Shown: positions 1 to 7,735 of the stretch, in pieces
Layout of the letters: each line of letters begins with the position of its first letter
Numbering within the stretch: the stretch's first letter is position 1
From: Terriglobia bacterium
GTDB lineage: Bacteria; Acidobacteriota; Terriglobia; Terriglobales; Acidobacteriaceae
Reading direction: 5' to 3'
DNA length: 64,000 bases
Assembly: GCA_020073645.1 (NCBI GenBank)
Contig: JAIQET010000001.1
Span: 62,001 to 126,000, forward strand
The notes under the pieces: generated by a model
The model's database searches: none
The model's input: only the letters and a program-made list of their open reading frames with translations
What the model was told of the DNA's origin: nothing
Made by a program: the position numbers and the translations under genes

Positions 1-828
1 CTCCTGGGGTTCCATCTCCAGCAGGATTTCCGAGGTGCGCTCCTCGGGGAGATCGGCCAACAGGTCGGCGGCAGCATCGGGCTCCATCTCTTCCACGATC
101 TCGGCTGCCCGTTCCGAATCGAGCGACTCGACGATCGCCTTCTGTACCTTGGGTTCCACTTCCTCCAAAGCCCCGGCGGCGACTTCTTCATCCAGGGTCT
201 CAAACACGGCTTCGCGCTCGTCCGGGGCCAGATCTTCCACGATGTCGGCGATATCTGCGGGGTGCAGACGGGCCAGGCGCTCGTGCGATATCTTGAGCTT
301 CACGCGCCGCGCGGGATCGGTTTCAATCAGGTCAACAAAATCCCAGGGAATGGTGCGCGGTGGAATCTTGCGGAGCAGGCCGCGCAGCGCCACCAAAGGC
401 ACCACACCTTTCAGCAGCCGGCGCACCGCTCCGCGGGCGCCTACGTCGACCGAACCCACCTTCAGCACCGGGTGGTTGCCCACCACTTCCTGGTGCAAGT
501 CCACATCGTTGACGCGCACTACTTTGCGCCCGTGAACATCAATCACCTGCTGGTCCAGCAGGTCACGCCCCAGCAGCAGCAAGCCCTCCGATCCACCGTT
601 CGCCGGCCATTCTGCGGACGCGGTCGTGGCACGAACCCCTCCATTGAGCGAAGCTATCGCACTAAACGGCAGCATGCGGTCGCCCCGCTTGGTGCGGACG
701 ATGACCATGGCAATGCGGGCCCGGTCTTCCTGCGGGGCCAGGGCCAGCTCGCGCACACGTCCACACTGGCTTCCGGTGCTGTCGAACACCGGAGCGCCCA
801 ACAACTCCGTGAGCGCGACCGTGGACAT
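1..828 (-). CDS. PRC-barrel and MgtE-N domain protein (3' end outside window)
   Basis: This gene is absent from the ORF track because it runs off the left edge; I translated it by hand from ATG 828 and it stays open for 276 codons. Residues about 1-130 hold two PRC-barrel-like segments (LLGAPVFDSTGSQCGRV and the DVHGRKVVRVNDVDL region). Residues about 180-276 are the repeated acidic helices typical of the cytoplasmic N-domain of MgtE magnesium transporters (LHPADIADIVEDL, then PDAAADLLADLP). No membrane segment is seen. In related bacteria proteins of this build continue into CBS domains and often sit beside an NRAMP-type metal transporter, so a metal-sensing role is plausible but inferred. 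The Shine-Dalgarno is weak (CTGGGTG), so the start could be GTG 831. Confidence 0.75.
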   Translation of the reverse strand, partial: MSTVALTELLGAPVFDSTGSQCGRVRELALAPQEDRARIAMVIVRTKRGDRMLPFSAIASLNGGVRATTASAEWPANGGSEGLLLLGRDLLDQQVIDVHGRKVVRVNDVDLHQEVVGNHPVLKVGSVDVGARGAVRRLLKGVVPLVALRGLLRKIPPRTIPWDFVDLIETDPARRVKLKISHERLARLHPADIADIVEDLAPDEREAVFETLDEEVAAGALEEVEPKVQKAIVESLDSERAAEIVEEMEPDAAADLLADLPEERTSEILLEMEPQE

Positions 829-1148
829 CACCCAGAGAATACTCAACTGCCCAGACGGAATCCAGACGGGTTGACGGTTTTTTGTTACGGAGGTGCCTTA
901 TGCCGGGGCGGAGTGCGAGCGCTCCCGAATCCAGGGCGCCTAGGGTTACCTGCGGCCTTCCTGCTTGACTTCCTCAGGTTTCCGCAGGACAATGCGCCAG
1001 CATCAGGCTCCCTGAAGAGCAGTTCCTTCCTTCCCCTGGAAGTGCACCACCCTCCGAGCCGCATACCGATCCTTGGGCCCGTGCCGTGGGGGCACGAATC
1101 AGATCAAATCCAGGGCTCTGCCAAGAGCCAGAAAAGAGGGCCCCAGGT
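829..1148. other. Divergent intergenic region
   Basis: This 320-base gap separates the leftward PRC-barrel gene from the rightward galactose-oxidase-like gene, so it should hold both promoters. I could not pick out a convincing -35/-10 pair. A 22-codon reading frame starting at 900 behind GGAGGTG was considered too short to call. No repeat family seen elsewhere in the window occurs here. Confidence 0.4.
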
Positions 1149-2897
1149 ATGGAACCAAACGGGAGGTTCTCCAAGATAGTCGTAATCACAATTCTCCTGT
1201 GCGTCCTTGCGTGCTCAGCTGTCATGCCACAACCGCTTCAGGCGCAAGCCGTATGCGACCCCGCGTTCCCAACTGGGTCATCCCAAAACTGCTCAGGCGT
1301 TACCGCGCAGTGCTCTCAAAACCTAGGACGAGCCACCTGTGACCCAGGTGACGCACAACTGTCGCTTGGCCCGCAAGTTTGTGGAATCTGGACCTCTCCA
1401 GTTCCCATATGCACCGCGCAAAGCGGCGGCAAGTGCAGCGGAGTGCATGCTGCCTTGCTGAGCACTGGAAATGTGCTCTTCTGGTATAAGACAAATCAAC
1501 CCTTGAACCCACCGAGCTCGTTTGTGCTTAGCAACGAACTCCTCCCCCACTGCACTGACGCGAGCCCGGACTGCGTATTGAACGAAGTGTCCCCATCGTT
1601 CGGCTACGACATTCTTTGTGCAGGCATCGATTGGGACTTGGACCGGAGTTAACAATCCCCTCCCAAACACGGCTATCGCAACCGGAGGCATGATCGAAGA
1701 GAATGGATTCGTGGATGGAATTGACAACACCAGCTTTTTTACACCAGCGGGAGTAGTGGATCGTGGGCAACGAGCTCGACAGCGAATATGGTTAACCGGC
1801 GGTACTATCCTACTAATGTTCAGATGCCTAGCGGTCAAACGCTGCTTTTGGGAGGTTCGGGCGTAGGAAACCCTGGCCCGCCCCCGGTCCCTCCACCGCT
1901 GGTCCGCCCAATGGAAAGCTTCAGCGGCACCACTTGGGTTGAAACCGGACCGAACGTACCCCAAGCTACCAATCTGTATCCTAGAGTAAAGCTGGTACCG
2001 GGCGGCAGTTATGTCATGGCAGGCCCAAGTAAGCAAACCTATGTTTGGGATGGCAACGTTTCCCATGGCTGGCAAGCTCCGTCTATGGGAATTAACAAGC
2101 TGAACGCCGATCGGCACGACGGGGCAGTAGTACTGCTCGATGGTCTTCAGAAAATCTTTGCCGCAGGCGGAAACACTGCTGCTGAGGGCACGGGATGTCC
2201 GACAAACAGTTCCGAATTGTATGACATTGCCTCGCAGTCCTGGAGCGCCGTTTCCCAGTGTATGTGTTACGCTCGCTATAACCTAAACTTGGTATTGCTA
2301 GCAGACGGAAGTGTGCTGGCGGTTGGCGGCGGAGACGGTTTCGGCAACAACTACAGCGGCCCAGAGTTGGATGCTGAGTTGTATAACCCCGCGACGCAGA
2401 CTTGGAGCGTAATGAGGGCGCAGAAGGTGCAGCGCACGTATCACTCAACCGCTTTGCTGCTCCCGGATGGTCGCGTCCTTTCGGCTGGCTCGGACAAAAA
2501 CGCGGGACAAGCAGGCAGCGCCGACAATACATTTGAGATCTTCAGCCCGCCGTATCTCTTCAATTCGGACGGGTCAGGCGCAACGCAGCCCAAAATTACC
2601 TCCGTCCCATCAACCATCCACTACGGGTCAGCCAACGCCTTTACAATCGTTACTCAAGACGTGGCAACGGCAGCTAGTATCGTCAAAGTAGCCCTCGTCC
2701 GGCCCGGTGCAGTGACGCACGCCAACGATTTCGAGCAGCGTTACGTAACACTGACATTTTCGCACCCGTCCGGCACGAATCAGCTAACAGCAACACCTCC
2801 GAGTGACAGCACGGTTGCTCCTCCTGGCTATTACATGCTCTTTATCCTGAATTCGAGCACACCGTCCGTGGCTATGTTTACGAATCTTCAGCCGTAG
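1149..2897 (+). pseudogene. Galactose oxidase/glyoxal oxidase-like secreted protein, two frameshifts
   Basis: The start ATG 1149 gives a signal peptide (IVVITILLCVLACSAV). The frame is open to a TAA at 1650. The homologous reading then continues in the +1 frame (TAIATGGMIEENGFVDG) to about 1750 and returns to the original frame (SSGSWATSSTANMVNRRYYPT) until 2897. The two shifts cancel, giving a 582-residue equivalent. The fold is a kelch propeller followed by a C-terminal galactose-oxidase E-set domain (IFSPPYLF, APPGYYMLF). The expected copper ligands can be placed: Cys in DILCAG, Tyr in RRYYPT, Tyr-His in RTYHST, His in VTHAND. The family are copper-radical oxidases of alcohols or aldehydes; the substrate here is unknown. 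The breaks could be sequencing error or real decay; the surrounding motifs look intact. Confidence 0.75.
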
Positions 2898-2970
2898 CGG
2901 AGTGATGAAATTTCCTTGCTGCCGCGAGAGAGATGGCCCCGCGCGGCCTGGCGAAAGGTTCTTAACTACC

Positions 2971-5382
2971 ATGTTTTCAATGTTTTTCCGCTGGACTCAG
3001 ATCATCAAGTTCGCACTCGTCGCGATCGTGGTAGTGGCATTTTACCGGTCCGCCGGTGGTGCTGGATTTCTGACAGCACCCACTTACACGACAGGCATGT
3101 TCCCTGGTTCGGTGGCGAGCGCGGACTTTAATAGAGATGGTCATTTGGACGTCGCGGCAGCGATCCTGGGGAACGTTAGCGTGCTGCTGAATAAGGGTGA
3201 CGGTACATTCGGAACTCCGACCAATTACCCTGTGAAAGGCACTCCGATTTCTGTGGTGTCAGCGGACGTTAACCAGGACGGCAATCCAGACTTGATCGTT
3301 ATCGGATCAAGCAAGAACACGATCAACGTTCTGCTGGGCAACGGAGACGGCACCTTCCAACCAGCTTTGTTTGTCAATGCGCCGGGAGCACCGACATTCA
3401 TTGCCGTGGGGGACTTCAATGGTGATGGCAACCTGGATCTCGCGGTAAACGATTTCGTGGCGCTGCAAACGGTGAGCATATTGTTGGGGAACGGAGACGG
3501 CAGCTTTCAATCCCCCCTGACCTTTTCGGAGATTGACCCTACTGCAGTTTTCGCGGCTGACGTTAATGCCGATGGCAAACTGGATTTGGTGATGGTAAAG
3601 GAAACTCTCGGCATGGTTAGTGTTCGGCTGGGCAAGGGGGATGGGACGTTTCAGAACGACGCAGACTATACGGTAGGGGCCGATCCTGTCTTTGCGGCGA
3701 TTGGGGATTTGAATGGAGATGGCAAGTTGGACTTAGCAGTCGCCAACACGCAGAGCGACAACGTCAGCATACTGTTAGGCAACGGAGACGGCAGCTTCCA
3801 ACCTGCGCTGAACTATGTGGTGGGTTTGACCGTGGCACCACTGTCGCTTGTCATTGACGATCTCAATCATGACGGCAAGCAGGATCTTGCGGTACTGGCT
3901 GCCAATACCATGGATATTCGCGTACTGCTGGGCAACGGAGATGGTACCTTCCAACTCCCCATGAGCTACGGCGCAGGCTCCCGCACTACGTCAGCGATGA
4001 CGCCGGGCGACTTCAACGGCGACGGTAACCTGGATTTTGTAGTGAGCAACGGAGAACCAAGTTGTGCCGTAGCCGTGGTGCTGGGCAATGGAGACGGAAG
4101 CTTGCGAAGCGCCAGGCACTACGACGCAGGATTCGGCATTTTTTCGGTCGCGGTAGGCGATTTCAATGGTGATGGTAAGATGGACGTAGTCAGCGCGAAT
4201 GCCTTTGACAGTGATGCCAGCGTGCTTTTGGGCAAAGGAGATGGAACTTTCCAGCCAGCAGTGAATTACCCCACCCTTGGGGGCGCGTACGTGGCGGTGG
4301 GCGATTTCAATGGGGATAAAAAGCTGGATCTGGCGATAGCTGATGATGCTGTGAGCATCTTGCTGGGAAACGGGGATGGCAGCTTTCAATCTGCGGTGAA
4401 CTTTCCAGCGGATTTTGCCACTTCCCTCGCCATCGGGGACTTAAATGGAGATGGAAAACTCGACATAGTCACGGCCAATGCTGGCGGCAACAGCGATATT
4501 ACTATTCTTTTGGGGAACGGGGACGGCACTTTCCAGGCCGGCGTGAACTACAGCGTCGGGTTCCTTTCCCAATACGTTGCCATTGGGGATTTCAATCAAG
4601 ACGGCAAGCTCGATCTCGCTGTGGCAGGCAGCCCCGGTATCGCCATTCTGTTAGGAAATGGTGATGGGACATTTCAGACCGGTGGGAGCTTTGCTGCGGG
4701 ATTTGGTCCCGTCGTCACAGGAGATTTCAATCATGACGGTAAGCTCGATTTGGCGGTCAACGATCATGACGCGAACAGCGTCGACGTCCTGCTTGGCAAT
4801 GGAGATGGCACTTTTCAGGCTGAGGTAAAATACGCTGTCGGCGAGCAGCCCTATTCTGTAGCTGTTGTGGATGTGAATGGCGATGGGAAGCAGGATTTGG
4901 CTGTCGTTAACGAGTTTTCTGGCAGCCTGAGCGTGCTGCTGGGTAAGGGTACTGGCACCTTTCAGAAAGCCGTCAACTATGCAACTGGACAACCTCTGAA
5001 CTTGGCCGCTGCCGATTTCAACCGGGATGGCGCCTCCGATTTGGTTCTAGCCGGCCCCGAAAATACTGTCACAATTCTGCTCAACACCGGCGGTGCCTCC
5101 GTCTCCACCACCAGCTCTCAGAATCCCTCCAAGTTCGGCCAGTCGGTGACCTTCACCACCACCGTGACGCCGACCTTCTCTTTCATCGGTACGCCCACGG
5201 GCACCGCGACCTTCAAAGATGGAACCAAGCTGCTCGGCAAGGTGCCGCTGAGCGGAGGTCAGGCCAGCCTGACCACCTCCAGCCTGAGCGTCGGCAAGCA
5301 CAAGATTTCGACTTCTTACTCCGGCGATAGCAACTTCAATCCGAACACGGCACCAGTCCTCAAGCAGAAGGTCACCCAGTAA
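2971..5382 (+). CDS. FG-GAP/VCBS repeat secreted protein with C-terminal Ig-like domain
   Basis: This 803-residue protein starts at ATG 2971, just before a hydrophobic export segment (IIKFALVAIVVVAFY). GTG 2902 or ATG 2905 would add about 23 residues and the latter has a GGAG nearby, so the start is open. The body is 13 tandem copies of an LGNGDGTF-type motif with DFNGDGxxDL calcium loops, about 58 residues apart, which is the FG-GAP beta-propeller pattern. Residues from about 710 form a bacterial Ig-like domain (TTTVTPTF, GTATFKDGT, SYSGDSNF). Such proteins are extracellular and calcium-binding, in adhesion or matrix roles; no catalytic motif is visible. It follows the galactose-oxidase-like gene by 73 bases. 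Confidence 0.8.
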   Translation: MFSMFFRWTQIIKFALVAIVVVAFYRSAGGAGFLTAPTYTTGMFPGSVASADFNRDGHLDVAAAILGNVSVLLNKGDGTFGTPTNYPVKGTPISVVSADVNQDGNPDLIVIGSSKNTINVLLGNGDGTFQPALFVNAPGAPTFIAVGDFNGDGNLDLAVNDFVALQTVSILLGNGDGSFQSPLTFSEIDPTAVFAADVNADGKLDLVMVKETLGMVSVRLGKGDGTFQNDADYTVGADPVFAAIGDLNGDGKLDLAVANTQSDNVSILLGNGDGSFQPALNYVVGLTVAPLSLVIDDLNHDGKQDLAVLAANTMDIRVLLGNGDGTFQLPMSYGAGSRTTSAMTPGDFNGDGNLDFVVSNGEPSCAVAVVLGNGDGSLRSARHYDAGFGIFSVAVGDFNGDGKMDVVSANAFDSDASVLLGKGDGTFQPAVNYPTLGGAYVAVGDFNGDKKLDLAIADDAVSILLGNGDGSFQSAVNFPADFATSLAIGDLNGDGKLDIVTANAGGNSDITILLGNGDGTFQAGVNYSVGFLSQYVAIGDFNQDGKLDLAVAGSPGIAILLGNGDGTFQTGGSFAAGFGPVVTGDFNHDGKLDLAVNDHDANSVDVLLGNGDGTFQAEVKYAVGEQPYSVAVVDVNGDGKQDLAVVNEFSGSLSVLLGKGTGTFQKAVNYATGQPLNLAAADFNRDGASDLVLAGPENTVTILLNTGGASVSTTSSQNPSKFGQSVTFTTTVTPTFSFIGTPTGTATFKDGTKLLGKVPLSGGQASLTTSSLSVGKHKISTSYSGDSNFNPNTAPVLKQKVTQ

Positions 5383-5533
5383 CCCGGCGAAGTTTCTGCG
5401 GTTGCGCGTTGACATTTGTGCTCGGAGGCGCGAAACTACCGGATTCGCCAACCGGGCAGGTTTCCCTCGAGGGGAGCCGCGCGGAACCGCGGATGTTTCA
5501 GGGCTGCAGGTTCATTCGCCAAAAATCTCTGCC

Positions 5534-5980
5534 ATGACCGATCACCGGGTCTCCTACACGCTGGATTCGACTTTGGAGACTGTCGACAGCGCCGAGGAAG
5601 CTGCCAGCCGCATTGCGGCCGAGAGCGGCTTCGACGAAGACGAGGTCATGCAGATCTCCATGGCGGTGCGCGAGGCTGCGGTCAATGCCGTGCTTCATGG
5701 CAACGCCTATGATCCCGGCAAGAAAGTCAGCGTAGATTTTGAAAGGACCGGCCACGACTTGGTCATTACCATCCGCGACCAGGGCAAAGGCCTGGATTTG
5801 AGCAAGATTCCCGACCCCCTGGCGCCGGAGAACCTATTGAAGACGTCGGGGAGGGGTATTTTTCTTATCCGCTCGTTCATGGATGAGGTGCATATCCACC
5901 CTTCCCAGACGGGCACCGAAATCAAACTCGTCAAGCACGTCCACGGCCAGACCGCGGGCGGCAAGGAGGCTTCCCAGTGA
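5534..5980 (+). CDS. Anti-sigma factor kinase, RsbW/SpoIIAB-like
   Basis: A 148-residue GHKL ATPase of the serine/threonine anti-sigma kinase type. The start ATG 5534 was chosen because the upstream part of the open frame is not protein-like. The N box is EAAVNAVLHGN, the G1 box DQGKGLDL and the G2 box GRGIFLIRSFMDEV. Family members bind a sigma factor and phosphorylate an antagonist of the STAS class. The next gene is exactly such an antagonist and overlaps by 4 bases (GTGA), so the two are translationally coupled partners. No sigma factor or PP2C phosphatase lies next to them in the window, so the regulated sigma factor is unknown. Confidence 0.88.
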   Translation: MTDHRVSYTLDSTLETVDSAEEAASRIAAESGFDEDEVMQISMAVREAAVNAVLHGNAYDPGKKVSVDFERTGHDLVITIRDQGKGLDLSKIPDPLAPENLLKTSGRGIFLIRSFMDEVHIHPSQTGTEIKLVKHVHGQTAGGKEASQ

Positions 5981-6321
5981 GCATGAAGTGCAGCAACCGT
6001 CAGGTCGATGGCGTCACCATTGTGGACTGCAGCGGCCGCATCACGCTAGGTGAGGGCAGCGTCATCCTGCGCGACACCGTCCGCGAACTGCTTTCCAAGG
6101 GACAGAAGAAGATCCTGCTGAACCTTGCGGATGTGAACTATATTGACAGCTCGGGCATCGGCGAACTGGTCAGTGCCTTTACCACCGTGCGCAACCAGGG
6201 TGGCGAACTCAAGCTGCTCAACCTCACCAAGAAAGTGCACGACCTGCTGCAAATCACCAAGCTGTATACCGTCTTCGACGTCAAAGATGAGGAAGCGGCA
6301 GCGGTGAAGGCATTTAGCTAA
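5977..6321 (+). CDS. Anti-sigma factor antagonist, STAS domain (RsbV-like)
   Basis: A 114-residue single STAS domain protein. GTG 5977 is preferred over ATG 5983 because AAGGAGG sits 7 bases before the GTG, and it overlaps the stop of the kinase gene. The motif NYIDSSGIGEL contains the serine that RsbW-type kinases phosphorylate. In its unphosphorylated form such a protein binds the kinase and frees the sigma factor. It is the natural partner of the upstream kinase gene. A GC-rich 8-bp stem lies about 80 bases downstream and may end the transcript. Confidence 0.88.
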   Translation: MSMKCSNRQVDGVTIVDCSGRITLGEGSVILRDTVRELLSKGQKKILLNLADVNYIDSSGIGELVSAFTTVRNQGGELKLLNLTKKVHDLLQITKLYTVFDVKDEEAAAVKAFS

Positions 6322-6399
6322 GAGAGCCGGTCCACTGCACCAATGGACGTCATCCTGAGGGGCCATTCCGGGCCCCGAAGGATCTGGCGCGCACCACCA

Positions 6400-6421
6400 C
6401 GGGCGCCTGCCACGGCGCCCG
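6400..6421 (+). terminator. GC-rich hairpin downstream of the STAS gene
   Basis: An 8-bp perfect stem (CGGGCGCC/GGCGCCCG) with a 6-base loop lies between the STAS gene and the AhpD-like gene. There is no U-tract, so it is only a possible terminator. Just upstream, GTCATCCTGAGG and GAAGGATCTGG resemble a dispersed intergenic sequence common in soil bacteria. Confidence 0.35.
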
Positions 6422-6512
6422 GATTCCTGTATCCCCGGATATCACAACTCCCTGCCTCGCCCGTCACAGCCCGCGGGCCCATGATGCATACAATTGAAAG
6501 CGAGGCCCAAGT

Positions 6513-7037
6513 ATGCGCATCTCTCGTCTCGAAAGCTCGCAGGTAGACTCGGCGACGGCTGAAATCTTCGACAAATTCCAGAAAGAACGCGGCAATGTGC
6601 CCAACATGTTCCGCACCGTGGCGCATCGCCCGGACTACTTGCGGACCATGATTGCCCACTTCCGCACCGTCATGAACACCGGCACCATTTCCACCAAGCT
6701 GAAAGAACTATTGGTGGTACGGGTGTCGCAGATCAACCGCTGCGAGTATTGACTGGCCTCCCATACCGTCTTGGCAAGACGGCAGGGCTGGAGCGAGGAG
6801 CAGGTCAGGGATCTGGCAAACTACGAAAAGCGCGCTGACTTCAGCGCAGCGGAAAAAGCGGCGGTGCGCCTGGCGGAGCGCATGACCTGGGACGCCCACA
6901 CCGTAGATGATGAACTGTGGGCGGAGTTGCGCCAGTATTACGACGAAGGCCAGATCGTGGAACTGGCGTCGGCGATCGGGCTGTTCAACTACTTCAACCG
7001 CTTCAACGACGCGTTGCGAATGGAGCCGACGAAGTAG
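6513..7037 (+). CDS. AhpD/carboxymuconolactone decarboxylase-family peroxidase, probable selenoprotein (Sec80)
   Basis: The ORF track splits this gene at TGA 6750-6752, but both halves are in the same frame and together give a normal-length 174-residue AhpD-like peroxidase. The first half (GNVPNMFRTVAHRP, KELLVVRVSQINRCEY) ends exactly at the redox motif, and the second begins LASHTVLARRQGW and runs to NYFNRFNDALRMEP. The family motif is CxxC followed by three residues and His. Here it reads C77-E-Y-TGA80-L-A-S-H84, so the TGA stands for the second redox cysteine. A 7-bp hairpin with a GGC loop follows 20 bases after the TGA, as expected of a bacterial SECIS. I infer selenocysteine insertion; the alternative is a nonsense mutation. 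No selA/B/C/D gene is in the window. The start ATG 6513 has GCGAGG upstream. Confidence 0.8.
6766..6782 (+). promoter_or_regulatory. Putative bacterial SECIS hairpin
   Basis: Perfect 7-bp stem CCGTCTT/AAGACGG with loop GGC, 13 bases after the in-frame TGA. The apical loop starts 20 bases after the TGA and its first two bases are G. Both fit the published description of bacterial SECIS elements (loop about 16-37 bases downstream, a G in the first two loop positions). It lies inside the coding sequence, as in fdhF. Confidence 0.7.
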
Positions 7038-7061
7038 GTCGCCTGGTGTGCGATGAGTTTG

Positions 7062-7112
7062 GGGACGGGTCTCTGGCCCGTCCAGGCCGAGCGCAGTTCG
7101 GCAACGGTTTTG
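7062..7112 (+). repeat. Dispersed palindromic repeat, family R2 (copy 1)
   Basis: GGGACGGGTC...GGCCCGTCC followed by AGGCCGAGCGCAG and TCGGCAACGG. The same sequence recurs in reverse orientation at about 24781-24838. The GACGGG and CCCGTC parts pair into a hairpin. The repeat lies at the 5' side of the exported OB-fold gene and creates a false N-terminal extension of its open frame. Confidence 0.65.
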
Positions 7113-7130
7113 TCCGTAGGAGACCGTGTA

Positions 7131-7646
7131 GTGGCGTCCGGAAAGACTTTACTGTGGCTCGCACCCGCGTTGCTGATGTCCTCGCTCAGCGCCGCCGACT
7201 GTATCCCCTTCGCCGAAGCCGCCAAGCACGTCGGCGCAACGCGGTGCGTCAGCGGCAAGGTTCTCCACGTCAAGCAGGGCAACCGCGGTGTGACTTTCCT
7301 GAACTTCTGCGAAGACTATCGCCTCTGCTCGTTTAGCGTCGTCGTCTTCCCCAGCGACCTGAAAAGTGTAGGCGACGTACGCCAACTGCAAGGCAAGGAC
7401 ATCGAGGTTCACGGTCCCATCAAGCTCTACGACGGCCGCGCTGAGATCATCCTGCGTGACCACAAACAACTGAGCGGCGAGGCAGCCCAGATTCCGCCAC
7501 TGCCCAAAGGGTACGACGTGGAGAAGAAAGGCCGCTACAGCGCCGGCAAGTTCAGCTATCCCAACAAGCGTAAACCGGCGAAGAAGCGGCAGACCGCGCC
7601 AGTGCAGACGGAAGAGCAGGAGGATACGACGGTCGCGCCGGAATAG
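7131..7646 (+). CDS. Exported OB-fold-like protein of unknown function
   Basis: The open frame starts at 7053, but the first 26 codons are a dispersed intergenic repeat. I place the start at GTG 7131, which has AGGAG 8 bases upstream and opens a clean signal peptide (LLWLAPALLMSSLSAADC). The mature protein (about 150 residues) contains CVSGKVLHVKQG, GKDIEVHGPIKLYDGRAEIIL, the strand pattern of small OB-fold domains found in exported nucleases and DNA-binding proteins, with four cysteines but no catalytic motif. The C-terminal 45 residues are Lys/Pro/Glu-rich and probably disordered. The function is not known. Confidence 0.65.
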   Translation: MASGKTLLWLAPALLMSSLSAADCIPFAEAAKHVGATRCVSGKVLHVKQGNRGVTFLNFCEDYRLCSFSVVVFPSDLKSVGDVRQLQGKDIEVHGPIKLYDGRAEIILRDHKQLSGEAAQIPPLPKGYDVEKKGRYSAGKFSYPNKRKPAKKRQTAPVQTEEQEDTTVAPE

Positions 7647-7659
7647 CGTTTGCAGGGGT

Positions 7660-7712
7660 GGCGGCCGGCGGGACCCTTCGACTGCGCTCAGGGCAGGCTG
7701 CCGGCGCTGCGG
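7660..7712 (+). repeat. Dispersed GCCGGCG repeat, family R1 (copy 1)
   Basis: GCCGGCGGGACCC, then CTTCGACTGCGCTCAGGGCAGG, then CTGCCGGCGCTGCGG. The middle segment is identical to the one inside hpnE at 18382-18405. It lies between two convergent genes. Confidence 0.65.
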
Positions 7713-7735
7713 CGAAACCGACACTAATCGCGGGT

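Noticed and set aside
900-968. 22-codon ORF with GGAGGTG upstream
   Set aside because: Too short, no conserved feature, not linked to either flanking gene.
35-1179. Plus-strand ORFs of 166 and 305 residues at the left edge
   Set aside because: They are antisense to the PRC-barrel/MgtE-N gene, which has clear family motifs; their translations are Ser/Arg or His/Arg-rich shadows.
1618-1866. The frame-shifted middle of the galactose-oxidase-like gene as another selenocysteine or readthrough case
   Set aside because: The break involves a change of frame (and a TAA), not an in-frame TGA, so recoding by Sec cannot explain it.
6343-6546. 67-residue plus-strand ORF before the AhpD-like gene
   Set aside because: It is built from an intergenic repeat-like sequence and hairpin, with no ribosome site or family resemblance.
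7053-7130. N-terminal extension of the exported OB-fold protein from ATG 7053
   Set aside because: The segment is a dispersed repeat also found at 24781; GTG 7131 has a proper Shine-Dalgarno and opens the signal peptide.
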